From assembly GCF_900110575.1 (NCBI RefSeq), contig NZ_FOEF01000003.1, forward strand, positions 624,602 through 688,601: a stretch of 64,000 bases of DNA, given 5' to 3'. The translations under genes and the position numbers were made by a program. The notes beneath the pieces were generated by a model that ran no database searches, was not told where the DNA came from, and saw nothing but the letters and a program-made list of their open reading frames with translations. Source of the DNA: Amycolatopsis saalfeldensis (GTDB lineage: Bacteria; Actinomycetota; Actinomycetes; Mycobacteriales; Pseudonocardiaceae). Shown piece after piece: positions 16,848 through 26,281 of the stretch. Position 1 is the stretch's first letter, and the number at the start of each line of letters is the position of its first letter.

Positions 16848-19298
16848 CTAGGAATCGTCGGCCCCGTCGCGGGCCCGGCGGGTGCCCTTGTGGAAGGCCG
16901 CGAGCGTGCGCGCGGTGCCTTCACCCGGGGCCACTTCGCGTGCGGCGTCGTCCTCCGGCTCGTCTTCCAGCTGGGTGACGAGGTTCTGCTGTGGTTCCCG
17001 CCGCGGCAGCCGCGGCCGGTCGTCCGCCCGCGTGGGCTCGGCTTTCGTTTCGACAGCGGGCACCGGGGGCGCAGCGGCCGGTGGCGGGCCGGGCTCGGCG
17101 ACGGGCGCCGGGTCGAGCTGGGCCAGGGACCGGGCCGGGTACGGCCTCGGCTCCACGTCTCGGCTCATCGGGGTGTGGGCCTCCCGCCGCATCGGAATCT
17201 GACCGGTGAACGAGCTGGACGTGTCCATCGCGGGCCGCGCGCTCTCCTCTCCGCGAAGCGGGGGCGCGCCCACCGGCGCGAAGACCGCGGTGTCCTCCGG
17301 CGGGACGGACCCGGTGTCGTCCGCCTCGCCCGGCCGCGGCTCACCGGCGAGGTGCTGGGCCGGGATGAGCACGGTGGCGCGGAGGCCGCCGTAGCGGGAC
17401 GGGTCGAAGGTGACGGTGATGCCGAGCTTCGCCGCCAGCCGGGCGACCACGAACAGGCCGAGGCTGGAGTCGGCGCGCAGGGCCATGGCATCGAATTCCG
17501 GCGCCTCGGCCATCATCCCGTTCGCCCACTGCCGCACGCCTTCCTTCATACCGAGCCCCTGGTCCGACACGTCGACCACCACGCCGCGGGCGACCGTGCG
17601 GCTGGTCACCTCGACCGGGGAGCCGGGCGGGGAGAAGGAAGTCGCGTTGTCCACCAGCTCGGCGACGAGGTGGACGGTGTCGGCCACGGCGGCGCCGGTG
17701 ATCGCGACGTCGGCGACCTGCTCGACCTGGACCCGCGCGTACTGCTCGGTCTCCGAGACCGCGGCGCGCAGGACTTCCAGCAGCGGCACCGGCTTGCGCC
17801 AGCGGCGGCCGGGCTGCTTGCCGCCGAGGATGATCAGGTTCTCGGTGGTGCGCCGCGCCCGGGCGGCGAGGTGGTCGAGCTGGAACAGCGACGCCAGCTG
17901 GGTCGAGTTCTCCTCGCGGCGCTCCAGCTCGTCGAGGATCTGCAGCTGCTGGTGGACCAGCACCTGGTTGCGGTGCGCGATGCCGAGGAACACGTTGTGC
18001 ACGCCGCTGCGGGCCTTGGCCTCGCTCGCCGCGGCGTTGACCGCGGTCAGCTGGGCGAGGTTGAACGCCTCGGCCACCTGCCCGATCTCGTCCCGGCCGT
18101 GGTCCAGCCGGGGCAGTTCCTCGGCCACGTTGACCGGATCGCCGTTCTTCAGCCGGGACACGATGCCCGGCAGGCGGTGGCGCGCGAGGTCGAGCGAGTC
18201 GTCACGCAGCCGCGCGAGGCGGGTCATCAGCGCGCGGTCGACGAGCGAGCGGGACACTCGCACCGCGACGATGATCGCCGCCAGCGAAGCGAGCAGCGCG
18301 ACGATGCTGCCGATGATCGCGTTGCGCAGCTGGGCGTCGCCCGAGTCGATCGCGGCGGCGGAAACCTTGTCCGCCTGGGCGATCGTCAAGGCGTTGAGGC
18401 CGCCGGAGACCTGGCCGGTGAGCGTGCGCCAGTCGGCCTCGGAGACCGGCACGGTGTCCTGCTGGCCCGAGGTCCACGGGCCGTGCTTGACGATGGCGGC
18501 TTCCGCGTCGGTCAGCTGCTTCCAGCCGGGGCTCGAGATCAGCGCCTGGTAGTTCTCGCGCACCTGCGGCTCGAGGAACGGCGCGATCTGGCTGAGCTGC
18601 GTGCGATAGAAGCCGGACAGCCGCGTGAACTGCACGAATTCGTCCGGGCCGAAGGAGCCGCTCGCCAGCGCCGTGGACACCAGCGAGGTTTCCCTCGACA
18701 TCAGGTCGCTCGTGCGGAACAGCGAGGTCGCGCCGATCGCGCCCTGCACGGCCGTGGCGTCGGGGACGACGCGCGCTTGGGTGTCGAACAGGTCCGCCGC
18801 CGAGTCGAGCACGCCGTTGTAGAAGCTGTTGACCTGCGCGCGGTCGATGCTGCGGAAGCCGACCTGCGAACGCAGCACCGGCAGCTGGTCGAGCTGGCCC
18901 TTCAGCGCGGTGACCTTGGCCGCGATCGCGTCGGGCGCGCTGGAGATCGTCGAAGCGAAGGCGTCCTGCAAGCCCTTGAGCTTGTCGTCGGTGCTGGCGC
19001 GCTGCTGTTGCAGCTGGTCGGCCCCGGTGCCCGGGCTGTCGAGGAACTGGAGCGCGGCCTGGCGCTCCTGCTGGAGCGCCGACAGCGCGGTGACCGCGGG
19101 GATCGACACATCGCGAACCGACACGGCGACCAGGCGCACGTACAGGCCGTTGACGAAGAAGTACGACGACACCGCGATCCAGAGCACCAGCAGGGTGACG
19201 CTGGGGATCAGGACGGTCCTGGTCAGCCGCTTGCGGATCGACTTGTCGTACGGCCTGTCGGGCTCTTCTTTGTCGTCTTTTTTCGACACGGGGTTCAC
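16848..19298 (-). CDS. conservon sensor histidine kinase with NIT-type sensory domain (CvnA-like)
   Basis: 816 residues. Membrane helices at about 29-49 and 322-344 flank an extracellular helical domain resembling the nitrate/nitrite-sensing NIT fold. A HAMP-like region and an ATPase domain follow; the N-box is ELVDNATSFSPPG around residue 545. There is no clear phospho-accepting H-box, as in other CvnA proteins. The last ~220 residues are proline-rich and disordered. The start is uncertain: GTG at 19298 has AGGAG only 3 bp away, and GTG three codons later has it 12 bp away. It is the first gene of the conservon operon. Confidence 0.88.
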   Translation of the reverse strand: MNPVSKKDDKEEPDRPYDKSIRKRLTRTVLIPSVTLLVLWIAVSSYFFVNGLYVRLVAVSVRDVSIPAVTALSALQQERQAALQFLDSPGTGADQLQQQRASTDDKLKGLQDAFASTISSAPDAIAAKVTALKGQLDQLPVLRSQVGFRSIDRAQVNSFYNGVLDSAADLFDTQARVVPDATAVQGAIGATSLFRTSDLMSRETSLVSTALASGSFGPDEFVQFTRLSGFYRTQLSQIAPFLEPQVRENYQALISSPGWKQLTDAEAAIVKHGPWTSGQQDTVPVSEADWRTLTGQVSGGLNALTIAQADKVSAAAIDSGDAQLRNAIIGSIVALLASLAAIIVAVRVSRSLVDRALMTRLARLRDDSLDLARHRLPGIVSRLKNGDPVNVAEELPRLDHGRDEIGQVAEAFNLAQLTAVNAAASEAKARSGVHNVFLGIAHRNQVLVHQQLQILDELERREENSTQLASLFQLDHLAARARRTTENLIILGGKQPGRRWRKPVPLLEVLRAAVSETEQYARVQVEQVADVAITGAAVADTVHLVAELVDNATSFSPPGSPVEVTSRTVARGVVVDVSDQGLGMKEGVRQWANGMMAEAPEFDAMALRADSSLGLFVVARLAAKLGITVTFDPSRYGGLRATVLIPAQHLAGEPRPGEADDTGSVPPEDTAVFAPVGAPPLRGEESARPAMDTSSSFTGQIPMRREAHTPMSRDVEPRPYPARSLAQLDPAPVAEPGPPPAAAPPVPAVETKAEPTRADDRPRLPRREPQQNLVTQLEDEPEDDAAREVAPGEGTARTLAAFHKGTRRARDGADDS

Positions 19299-19588
19299 AA
19301 GCTCCTGAGTGACAGACGGCGAACGAAGTCGGTGTGGCCGCGGAACCGATCGGGTCAGTTTTTTACCACGAACCAGGGCCTCATGGGGGGCTGGGCCTGC
19401 GCGCCGGGAGCCGGTTGTGGATCACGCGGTGGATCACTAGGCCGAATGGCGGAAACGGACGGGCAGCGGTGCCGGTACGAAGAGGCAGGGCAAGGGGAGG
19501 CGGGTGTGACGGCGCCGACATCGGTGGCCGGGCCGAGGCGAACGGGGCCGGGCGGGGTGTGTCCGAAAAGGACTGTCTCCGGCGCAGC

Positions 19589-20110
19589 TCAGCGGGCTGT
19601 GGCGGCCAGGACCGCGTCGGTCACCTCGGCCGGGGGCCGGGTGCCGTCGACGATCGTCGCGCCGAGGCGCCGGTAGGCGGACTTCGCGCGGTCGTTGTAC
19701 TCGAGTGCCGCGGCCAGTTCCTCCGGGTGCTTGCCGAAGGAGTTCGTCGTGCGGGCCAGCAGCCGGTCCCGCAGCGTCCGGTTGTCCACCATCAGGCAGA
19801 CGACGAGGTCGAACAGGTCCCGCACCTCGGCTTCGTTCTCGGCCAATCCACAGAGGAACGCGGTCCGGCCGCGCATCCCGGCCACGAGCGCCTCGACCTT
19901 CGCGCGGCTGATCTGCCAGCCGAAGCGGTCGAGCCAGCCGGCCGGCACCGGGTCGGGAGGGTCGGCCACGGCCTGCCCGGTGGTCCGGTCCACCCAGTGG
20001 TTGTAGCCGTCCCAGTCGGCGTCGAACGCCGGCTCGCCCCGGCTCTTGAGGAACGCGCACACCGTCGACTTGCCGGTCCCGGAGCTGCCGGTCACCCACA
20101 CCACTGGCAC
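19589..20110 (-). CDS. P-loop nucleotide kinase-like protein
   Basis: About 173 residues. It starts with VWVTGSSGTGKST, a Walker A at residues 8-16, in the style of adenylate/shikimate/cytidylate-like small kinases and AAA_18/AAA_33 proteins. DADWDGYNHWVD may be a substrate-binding segment, and VVDNRTLRDRLLART resembles a lid with several arginines. The GTG at 20110 is the only start that keeps the P-loop near the N-terminus; no clear ribosome-binding site is seen. It sits 41 bp after the lamin-tail gene. The substrate is unknown. Confidence 0.7.
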   Translation of the reverse strand: MPVVWVTGSSGTGKSTVCAFLKSRGEPAFDADWDGYNHWVDRTTGQAVADPPDPVPAGWLDRFGWQISRAKVEALVAGMRGRTAFLCGLAENEAEVRDLFDLVVCLMVDNRTLRDRLLARTTNSFGKHPEELAAALEYNDRAKSAYRRLGATIVDGTRPPAEVTDAVLAATAR

Positions 20111-20151
20111 CGGACGAGCATCGCACAGGACCCGGCGGCCCCGGCCGGAGG

Positions 20152-21567
20152 TCAGCAGCTGATGCTGCCCTTCCTCAGAGCGTGACCGCCGTCGTTGCTG
20201 TCGTCGGACCAGTACACGGGCTTGGTGCCGCCGGAGCACTCCGCGGCGGCCGCCAAGGAGAAGCCCTCGTTGTTGTAGTCGGGCATCCCGCTCGGGCGCT
20301 GGTAGACCGCGGTGGTGGCGAACGCGCCCGAGGCGTCGACCCGCATGGTCCGGTGCTGGCCGGCGCAGGTGTCGTCGCAGACGACCCACAGGCGCGAGGC
20401 CTGCGGCTCCCACTGCAGCTCCATCACCCCGGACATCCCGCTGCTGATCGTCGCGACGCGGGTGAAGGCGCCCGAATCCTGCAGCACGTAACCGTAAACC
20501 GTGCCGGTGCCCTCCACGCCGACGAAGAACACGCCGCCCGTGTGCGCGGCGTAGTGGCCGGGGTCGTAGGCCGCGCCGGTCGAGGAGTCCTTGAACCCGG
20601 CGGAAGTGAGGCTCGCGTCGGGGATCCAGGTGACGCCCTCGAGGCCGAGGTTGGCGCCGACCGGCGGCAGGTCGCCGGTCAGGTCCCACTCCTTCGCCGC
20701 GGACAGGCCGGTGCCCGAGCCGCTCACGTCGTAGCGCAGCACGGACAGGCGGCTGGTGCCGGAGTTGTCGCCGTCGCGCTCGTTCGAGGTGTAGACGCCG
20801 CCCGAAGAACCGGCGCCGGTCAGCGTGATGCCCTCGTCGTCCGGAGTGCCGGAGCCGTCCGGGTAGTGGACCTTCTTGCCGGAGCCCCAGCCGCCGGCGG
20901 TGTCGGGCTTCCAGCCGCCGGAGCCGTCGGGGATCAGCCGCCAGATCTTCCCGGAGTTCTGCGCCGCCCACATCACCCCGCCCTCCTGGTAGAGGCCGCT
21001 CAGGTCCTCGCCGAAGACGTTGGAGCCGTCCGCGGTCGTGACGGAGCCGCCGCCCGGCCACTTCGCCGGGGTCGGGTCCGTCCTCCCGCCACAGCTGTTG
21101 GCCGCGCCCAGGGTCAGCGGGGCCTGGACGAAGCTGCCGGTCCCGTCGGGGCAGCGCGACCAGGACGGGCTCGAGTGCGTCGTCCAGCTGTAGCTGTCGA
21201 CCAGGGTGCTGCCGTCCGCGCGGTAGAGGCGCGCCTGGTCCGCGGAGCCGAGGCCGAACTGGCCGTGCACGTCGAAGGCCTTGAACCCGCCCGGCGCCAG
21301 CTCGGTCCCGGCGGCGATCCGGTACTCGGAGCTGTCCTTGTCGTCCTTGAGGATCCAGCCCGACACGTCGACGGCGGCGGTGCCCTGGTTGGACAGCTCG
21401 ATGGAGTCGTTGACGGCTCCGGTCGTCACCACCTCGTTGATGCGGACGTCGTCGGCCGGGGCGGCGTGGGCCGACGGCGCGACCAGGGCTCCGAAGACCA
21501 GCGCGGGTCCGGTGGCGACGACGATGCAGCGGCGGAGGCGGCTCGGCCACCGGCGGGTTTCGGGCAC
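20152..21567 (-). CDS. secreted lamin-tail-domain protein with beta-propeller-like C-terminal part
   Basis: 471 residues. A signal peptide (RRWPSRLRRC, hydrophobic core, APSAHA) is followed by a lamin-tail domain at ~40-150; marks are VRINEVVTTG, DSIELSNQG, VDVSGWIL and DSYSWTT. The remaining ~300 residues are beta-rich, with cysteine pairs and repeated Gly-Val-Tyr/Phe strands (GGVYTSNE, GGVFFVGVE), resembling esterase-like or phytase-like propellers. It ends in SIS-Cys. GTG start with AGGACGGAA upstream. Bacterial lamin-tail proteins are typically extracellular; the enzymatic role, if any, is not evident. Confidence 0.75.
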   Translation of the reverse strand: MPETRRWPSRLRRCIVVATGPALVFGALVAPSAHAAPADDVRINEVVTTGAVNDSIELSNQGTAAVDVSGWILKDDKDSSEYRIAAGTELAPGGFKAFDVHGQFGLGSADQARLYRADGSTLVDSYSWTTHSSPSWSRCPDGTGSFVQAPLTLGAANSCGGRTDPTPAKWPGGGSVTTADGSNVFGEDLSGLYQEGGVMWAAQNSGKIWRLIPDGSGGWKPDTAGGWGSGKKVHYPDGSGTPDDEGITLTGAGSSGGVYTSNERDGDNSGTSRLSVLRYDVSGSGTGLSAAKEWDLTGDLPPVGANLGLEGVTWIPDASLTSAGFKDSSTGAAYDPGHYAAHTGGVFFVGVEGTGTVYGYVLQDSGAFTRVATISSGMSGVMELQWEPQASRLWVVCDDTCAGQHRTMRVDASGAFATTAVYQRPSGMPDYNNEGFSLAAAAECSGGTKPVYWSDDSNDGGHALRKGSISC

Positions 21568-21797
21568 GGGGTTCCGTCCTGGGGTCGGTCGGGCAGGGGA
21601 TCGGGCCAGCCACCCGACATTCCCGGCCCGGACCGAACGGCCGCCTTCCCCGGGGTGAGCGCGGCGTGAACGGTGAACGAACTGGAGCGCGCAGTGGTGA
21701 AAGACACCCTAACAGTCAGGCCGACCTCCGATCGGACCTTGATTTCGCGCTGCCGACGTGCTTACCCGGCTGGGCTTTCCCCGGTGCGGCAACGGTT

Positions 21798-22685
21798 TCA
21801 GCGGCGCAGCGCGGTCTCCTGCGCCATCCGTGACAGCTTCTCGGGATTGCGCACCGCGTACAGCCCGGTGATCAGCCCGTCGTCGATGCGCGCGGCCAGC
21901 ACGGTGTCGAGCTCGCCGCCGAGCCGGAGGACCAGCGCCGGGTGACCGTTGACCTGGGCCGGCTCCAGCGAGGCCTCGGCCCGGATCCGGGTCAGCGCCC
22001 GGGCCACCCGGCCGGCGCCCACGAGGGGCTTGAGCACCGCTTGCACGATCCCGCCGCCGTCGCCGAGCAGGACGACGTCCGGGGCGAGGATGTCCAGCAG
22101 GCTTTGGAGATCACCCGTTTCGACCGCGCGCTGGAACGCGGCGAGCGCGTCGCGGGTCTCGTCCCGGGAGACTGGGCCACGCGGCCGGCGCGCGGCGACG
22201 TGCGAGCGGGCCCGGTGCGCGATCTGGCGGACCGCGGCCGGGTTCTTGCCGACGGCGTCCGCGATCTCCTCGTAGCCCAGGTCGAACACCTCGCGCAGCA
22301 CGAACACCGCCCGCTCGGTCGGGGTGAGGGTCTCGAGGACCAGCAGCATCGCCATCGAGACGCTGTCGGCCAGTTCGACGTCCTCGGCCACATCGGCCGT
22401 GGTCAGCAGCGGCTCCGGCAGCCACGGGCCGACGTAGGACTCCTTGCGCCGCCCCAGCGTCCGCAGCCGGCCGAGCGCCTGGCGGGTGGTGATCCGGACC
22501 AGGTACGCCCGCGGGTGCTCGACCGCGGCGAGATCCACCGCCGCCCACCGCAGCCAGGTCTCCTGGAGGACGTCCTCGGCGTCGGCGGCCGAGCCGAGCA
22601 TCTCGTAGGCCACCGTGAACAGCAGGTTGCGGTGGGCGAGGAACGCCTCGGTGGCGGCGTCCGGGCTCTCGGCGGGCGCGGTCAT
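21798..22685 (-). CDS. ECF41-group sigma factor with SnoaL-like C-terminal domain (SigJ-like)
   Basis: 295 residues. Sigma region 2 is at ~15-80 (DAEDVLQETWLRW), then the linker motif WLPEPL that marks ECF41, region 4 (~120-170), and a SnoaL-like extension with the DGGG motif and a final NPEKL motif, matching the group's NPDKL. The C-terminal domain regulates sigma activity in place of an anti-sigma factor. GAAGGAG precedes the ATG. It is divergent from a carboxymuconolactone decarboxylase-type gene, the classic ECF41 partner. Both have TGTCACA-containing promoters, so autoregulation and partner control are likely. Confidence 0.92.
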   Translation of the reverse strand: MTAPAESPDAATEAFLAHRNLLFTVAYEMLGSAADAEDVLQETWLRWAAVDLAAVEHPRAYLVRITTRQALGRLRTLGRRKESYVGPWLPEPLLTTADVAEDVELADSVSMAMLLVLETLTPTERAVFVLREVFDLGYEEIADAVGKNPAAVRQIAHRARSHVAARRPRGPVSRDETRDALAAFQRAVETGDLQSLLDILAPDVVLLGDGGGIVQAVLKPLVGAGRVARALTRIRAEASLEPAQVNGHPALVLRLGGELDTVLAARIDDGLITGLYAVRNPEKLSRMAQETALRR

Positions 22686-22723
22686 GGTGGCTCCTTCTTG
22701 CGCACGACTGGGTCCCCCATCGG

Positions 22724-22813
22724 ACACCGGGCCCCGCCGTTTTGTGACAGCCCGCGGCCTGTGGCGTGCGTCACTGCCCGGTGCTGTCACAAGCGCCGGG
22801 GCACCGGCATCCC
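22724..22813. promoter_or_regulatory. divergent ECF41-type promoters
   Basis: A 10-bp inverted repeat, TTGTGACAGC (22742-22751) and GCTGTCACAA (22783-22792), places TGTCACA on both strands. On the plus strand GTCACA is followed after 16 bp by CATC; on the minus strand GTCACA is followed after 16 bp by TGTC. The published ECF41 consensus is TGTCACA-N16-CGTC, so each -10 matches three of four bases. The minus promoter serves the sigma gene, the plus promoter the AhpD-like gene. Confidence 0.75.
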
Positions 22814-22857
22814 ATGGTCGTCAAACGCACCATGGAAACCCGAGTGAGGACACCGTC

Positions 22858-23343
22858 ATGGAAGCCCGATTCCCCATGTCCGCCAACGAGTTCGCGATGA
22901 AGTTCGGCAAGCGGTTCGCCGGGGCCGCGCTGCTGCTCGACCAGTCGGCGCTGCCGAAGCCCACCCAGGAGCTGGTCAAGATCCGGGCCAGCCAGATCAA
23001 CGGCTGCGGCTTCTGCACCGACATGCACACCAAGGACGCCACGGCCGCGGGCGAAACCGCGACGCGGCTCCACCTGGTCGCCGCGTGGCGCGAGGCCACC
23101 GTGTTCACCGAGGCCGAACGCGCCGCGCTGGCGCTGGCCGAGGAGGGGACCAGGATCGCCGACGCCCACCACGGCGTTTCGGACGAGACCTGGGCCCAAG
23201 CCCGCAAGCACTACGACGACGACCAGCTCGCCGCGCTGGTCTCCCTGGTCGCGATGATCAACGCGGCCAACCGGATGAACGTCATCACGCGTACCCCGGC
23301 CGGCTCCTACGAGCCGGGCATGTTCGCCGAGTTCGTGCAGTGA
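22858..23343 (+). CDS. carboxymuconolactone decarboxylase / AhpD-like protein (ECF41 partner)
   Basis: 161 residues, all-helical alkylhydroperoxidase D-like fold. The CGFC pair in INGCGFCTDMHTKDA is the redox-active CxxC with the downstream His of AhpD. The C-terminal helix with INAANRMN is also typical. GTGAGGA precedes the ATG. It is the single likely target of the divergent ECF41 sigma factor. The family removes peroxides or handles reactive carbonyls; the true substrate of this subgroup is unknown. Confidence 0.88.
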   Translation: MEARFPMSANEFAMKFGKRFAGAALLLDQSALPKPTQELVKIRASQINGCGFCTDMHTKDATAAGETATRLHLVAAWREATVFTEAERAALALAEEGTRIADAHHGVSDETWAQARKHYDDDQLAALVSLVAMINAANRMNVITRTPAGSYEPGMFAEFVQ

Positions 23344-23346
23344 GCG

Positions 23347-24340
23347 TCAGAAGGCGGCCAGGCCGTCCGGGGTGCCGTTGCCGGTAGGCCCGTCGTAACC
23401 GGGGACGGCGGCGCAGAGGTAGTCGCCGCCGCATTCCTCGCCCTGGGCGTTGCTGCCGCCGACGGTGTCGTTGAGCGACGCGGCATTCGCGAGGACGCGC
23501 TCGTCCCGCCGATCACCGCCCAGCCCGGCTCGACCGTCGTCTCGTAGACGGCCGGGCCGGTTTCCGGGTCGGCCACCGCGGACACGTCGGCGACGGTGCG
23601 GCCGGGGCAGTTCGGGCCGGCCTGCCAGGCCGGTTTCGCCACCCGGGCCGAGCAGCCGCTGGCCGCCTTCCGCCAGGCCGATTCGGTCCAGCCCCGCGCG
23701 TTGGCGGACCGGGTCAGCGACGTGCCGCCGACCGCGACGACGTTCCCGTACACCGCCGGCGCGTTGGGCACGGTGAACCCTTCATCGCCGCTCACCCGGC
23801 TTTCCGGGGCGCCGTAGCTGGTGGACACCACGGTGGCGCCGAGTGCCACCGCGGTGTCCACGGCGGTGCCGAGTGAGTCGAACGACGCGTCGTCGCCCAG
23901 GACCAGCAGGATCCGGCACTGCCCGCAGGCGGCCGACGCCAGGTCGAGGTCGAGCGCGATCTCCACCGGCCAGGTGCCGCTCACCGGCGGCAGCGGGGCG
24001 GCGGCGCCGTGCTGGTTGACCTTGCGGAAGCAGCCGTTCGCCGTGGTGCACGGCGTCAGCCCGTAGGTTTGCCGGTATACGGCCAGATCCGCCTCGGCAG
24101 TGGGGGAGTCCCCGGCGTCGACGATGGCGATGGTCTCGCCCGCCCCGCCGGTTTCCGGCAGCCGCGCCCGTCGGACGGCCGGTTGTCCACTCGGGCGAAA
24201 CACCTTGCGGCGCCTGCGGCGGCGGGGCCGCAGGCTTCCCGTGGCTCAGCGCCCGCGGGCCCGGCCGGGACCAGCGCGGTGATCACGAAAGCGGCAGCCA
24301 GCACGGCGAACAGGCGCGGCTTTCGGCTCCCCGCAGTCAT
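23347..24340 (-). pseudogene. decayed sedolisin (S53)-like secreted peptidase
   Basis: The ATG at 24340 starts a normal signal peptide (RKPRLFAVLAAAF, ending in AGA), then CFARVDN. Here the frame is lost near 24190 and the mature part continues in another frame (TGGAGETIAIVDAG, WPVEIALDLD with the catalytic Glu/Asp, GGTSASS with the catalytic Ser). Immediately after GGTSASS the frame changes again near 23495, and the tail (NAASLNDTVGGSN to the stop at 23347) follows in a third frame. The usual segment after GGTSASS, and the HPG-STGD stretch before VVAVGGTSL, are missing. At least two frame-changing deletions and one in-frame loss make this a pseudogene. The start overlaps the upstream stop (ATGA). 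Confidence 0.8.
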
Positions 24341-26185
24341 TTTCCGGCCTTCGCGACGGCGCAGGCGTTGGTGATCGTCTGGCTGATCGCGTTGCCGGCC
24401 TCGTCCCGCGCGGTCACTTTCGGCGACGGCGAGGTCCCCGCCGCCGTGGCCGGATTCCGCCACACCGCGGCGTATTCGCCCAGCGCTCCGGCGACCGGCG
24501 CCGGCTGCCAGGTGACGCCGTCGTCGAACGACACCGAGACGGTCACCGCCGTCGTCGGCGAGCGCGAGCCCGCCCCGCTGTAGGCCACGTGGCCGACGTG
24601 CAGCCCGAGTACCTGGACCGGCGCGGCCGAGGTGGTGGTGAGGTCGTAGTCCACGGTGAGCGCGCCGAGGATCCGGCACTGCTGCGCGGGATCGGCGGCC
24701 GTGCAGGTGTGCGGACCGGGCAGCGGGGCGGGTTTCGCGCCCGGGTCGTACTTCACGGTCAGCTCGGTCCGCAGCTTGCCCGCCTGCCCGACGCCGGGGA
24801 TCGCGGTCCGGTCGACGTCCAGCACGCCCCGGAAAGTCGCCGGGGTCGTGGGCACCTCGACCACGGCCCCGTAGGCGCCGTCGTGGTCGAACACCTGCTT
24901 GCCGTCCCGGTACAGCGAATAGTGCGTCCGGGGGACGAAAAACAGCGGGATCGCGGTGTGGTCCGGCTCGCTGTCCCGCACCGCCGGGATCGCCAGTGAG
25001 ACCGTGCCGCCCGCGGAGCAGGCGTCGCAGAGCTGCTTGCCGTTCCACTGCCCGAGCCCGGCCGACAGCGGTCCGCGCGACCAGTCGGTGAGCACGCCGG
25101 GCGCCGGGACGTAGAAGCCCACCCCGCCCAGGCCGTGCGCCAGGATCACCGGGTCCAGCGGGCCGTTGTCGATCGCGACGGGCATCGTGTCGGCCGGGTC
25201 GGCGTGCAGCACGTCGCGGACCGTGGCGAGCTCGTTTCCTTGGTGGAGAACGACTGGTCGGCGGTGATGCCCTCGGCGGCGAACGAGAGGTCGACGCGGT
25301 AGCGGTCCTCGGGCTTCGGCGCCGCGCCGCCCCATTGCACGACGTAGCGCAGCCGCCCGGCCGACGGCTTCGGGACCGGCGTCACGTACTGGGCGAGGCG
25401 GTACCCCGCGATCGTGAAGGCGAACCCGCGGCCGGCCGGGTCCTCGCGGTAGACGTTCACCCGGATCAGGTCTTCGGTGACGGGCTTCGGCGAGGTCACC
25501 TCGACCAGCGAGGTGGCGGTCCGCTCGTCGACGGTGAGGATGCTGGTCACCGGGGAGCCGGGGACGGTGAAGTCTTCCACCGCAGCGGTTCTCGTGGCGG
25601 TCACGGTCCCGCCGGCGTCACGGTCGGCGAACGTCGAGTACGCCGCGTAGTGGCCGGCGGGCACGGCGATCCGGGTGCGGCCGTCGACCTCGACGCTCCG
25701 GTCCAGCTTCGCCGCCGAGTCCGTGTCGACCAGGCTCACGCTGCCGTTGACCGGGCGTCCGGCCAGATCGGTGAGGCCGATCTCCAGGAAGTGCAGTGGA
25801 TAGTCCGGCTGGGCGGGCTGTTCCGCGGCCGCTCCGGCCAGCTTGATCGTGACGGGCAGGGCGGTGCTGCCCGCCGGGCGCCCGGCCGCGACGTCTTCGG
25901 CGATGCGCCGGTGCAGCGCGGCCCCGAAAGCGCCGGCGGGGAAGGACAGTTCGAGCGGGATTCTCCCGGTCTTTCCGGCACCGGCCTTCGCGAGCGCCGT
26001 GACGTCGAACAACGACCGGTCCAGCTGGCCGAGATAGGGCGCGGCATCGGCCGGAATGACGTAACGGTCACCGCCGTCCGGCCCAGGGGAAACGGTGACC
26101 TGGTCGCGCCGGAAACACCGGCGGCCAGCAAGACAACTGTGACGTTACGGCGCGCTTTCCGTGGGCCGGATCCCCGGCTGTGCAT
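24337..26185 (-). pseudogene. decayed secreted protein, first gene of the peptidase locus
   Basis: A signal peptide (RKARRNVTVVLLAAGVSGA) starts near 26185, but the mature sequence (VTVSPGPDGGDRYVIPADAA) is in another frame, so a lesion lies near 26105. The frame holds to about 25240, where a short A-run (GGAAACG) appears to have lost one A; adding it would join STKE to NELATVRDVLHAD. The rest, to the stop at 24337, is intact. The sequence is beta-rich with repeated Ig-like segments and few cysteines, as in the accessory parts of secreted subtilases. No catalytic triad was found, so the family is unsure. It would have been translationally coupled to the sedolisin-like gene. Confidence 0.65.
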
Positions 26186-26281
26186 GCTCGATGCTCCATT
26201 CCAGCGGCGCGCCCGATGCTGGACTGGACCATTTACCGCGTCAATGGAAAACGCGTCTTCCGTCCATCGGGGATTTTGTCG

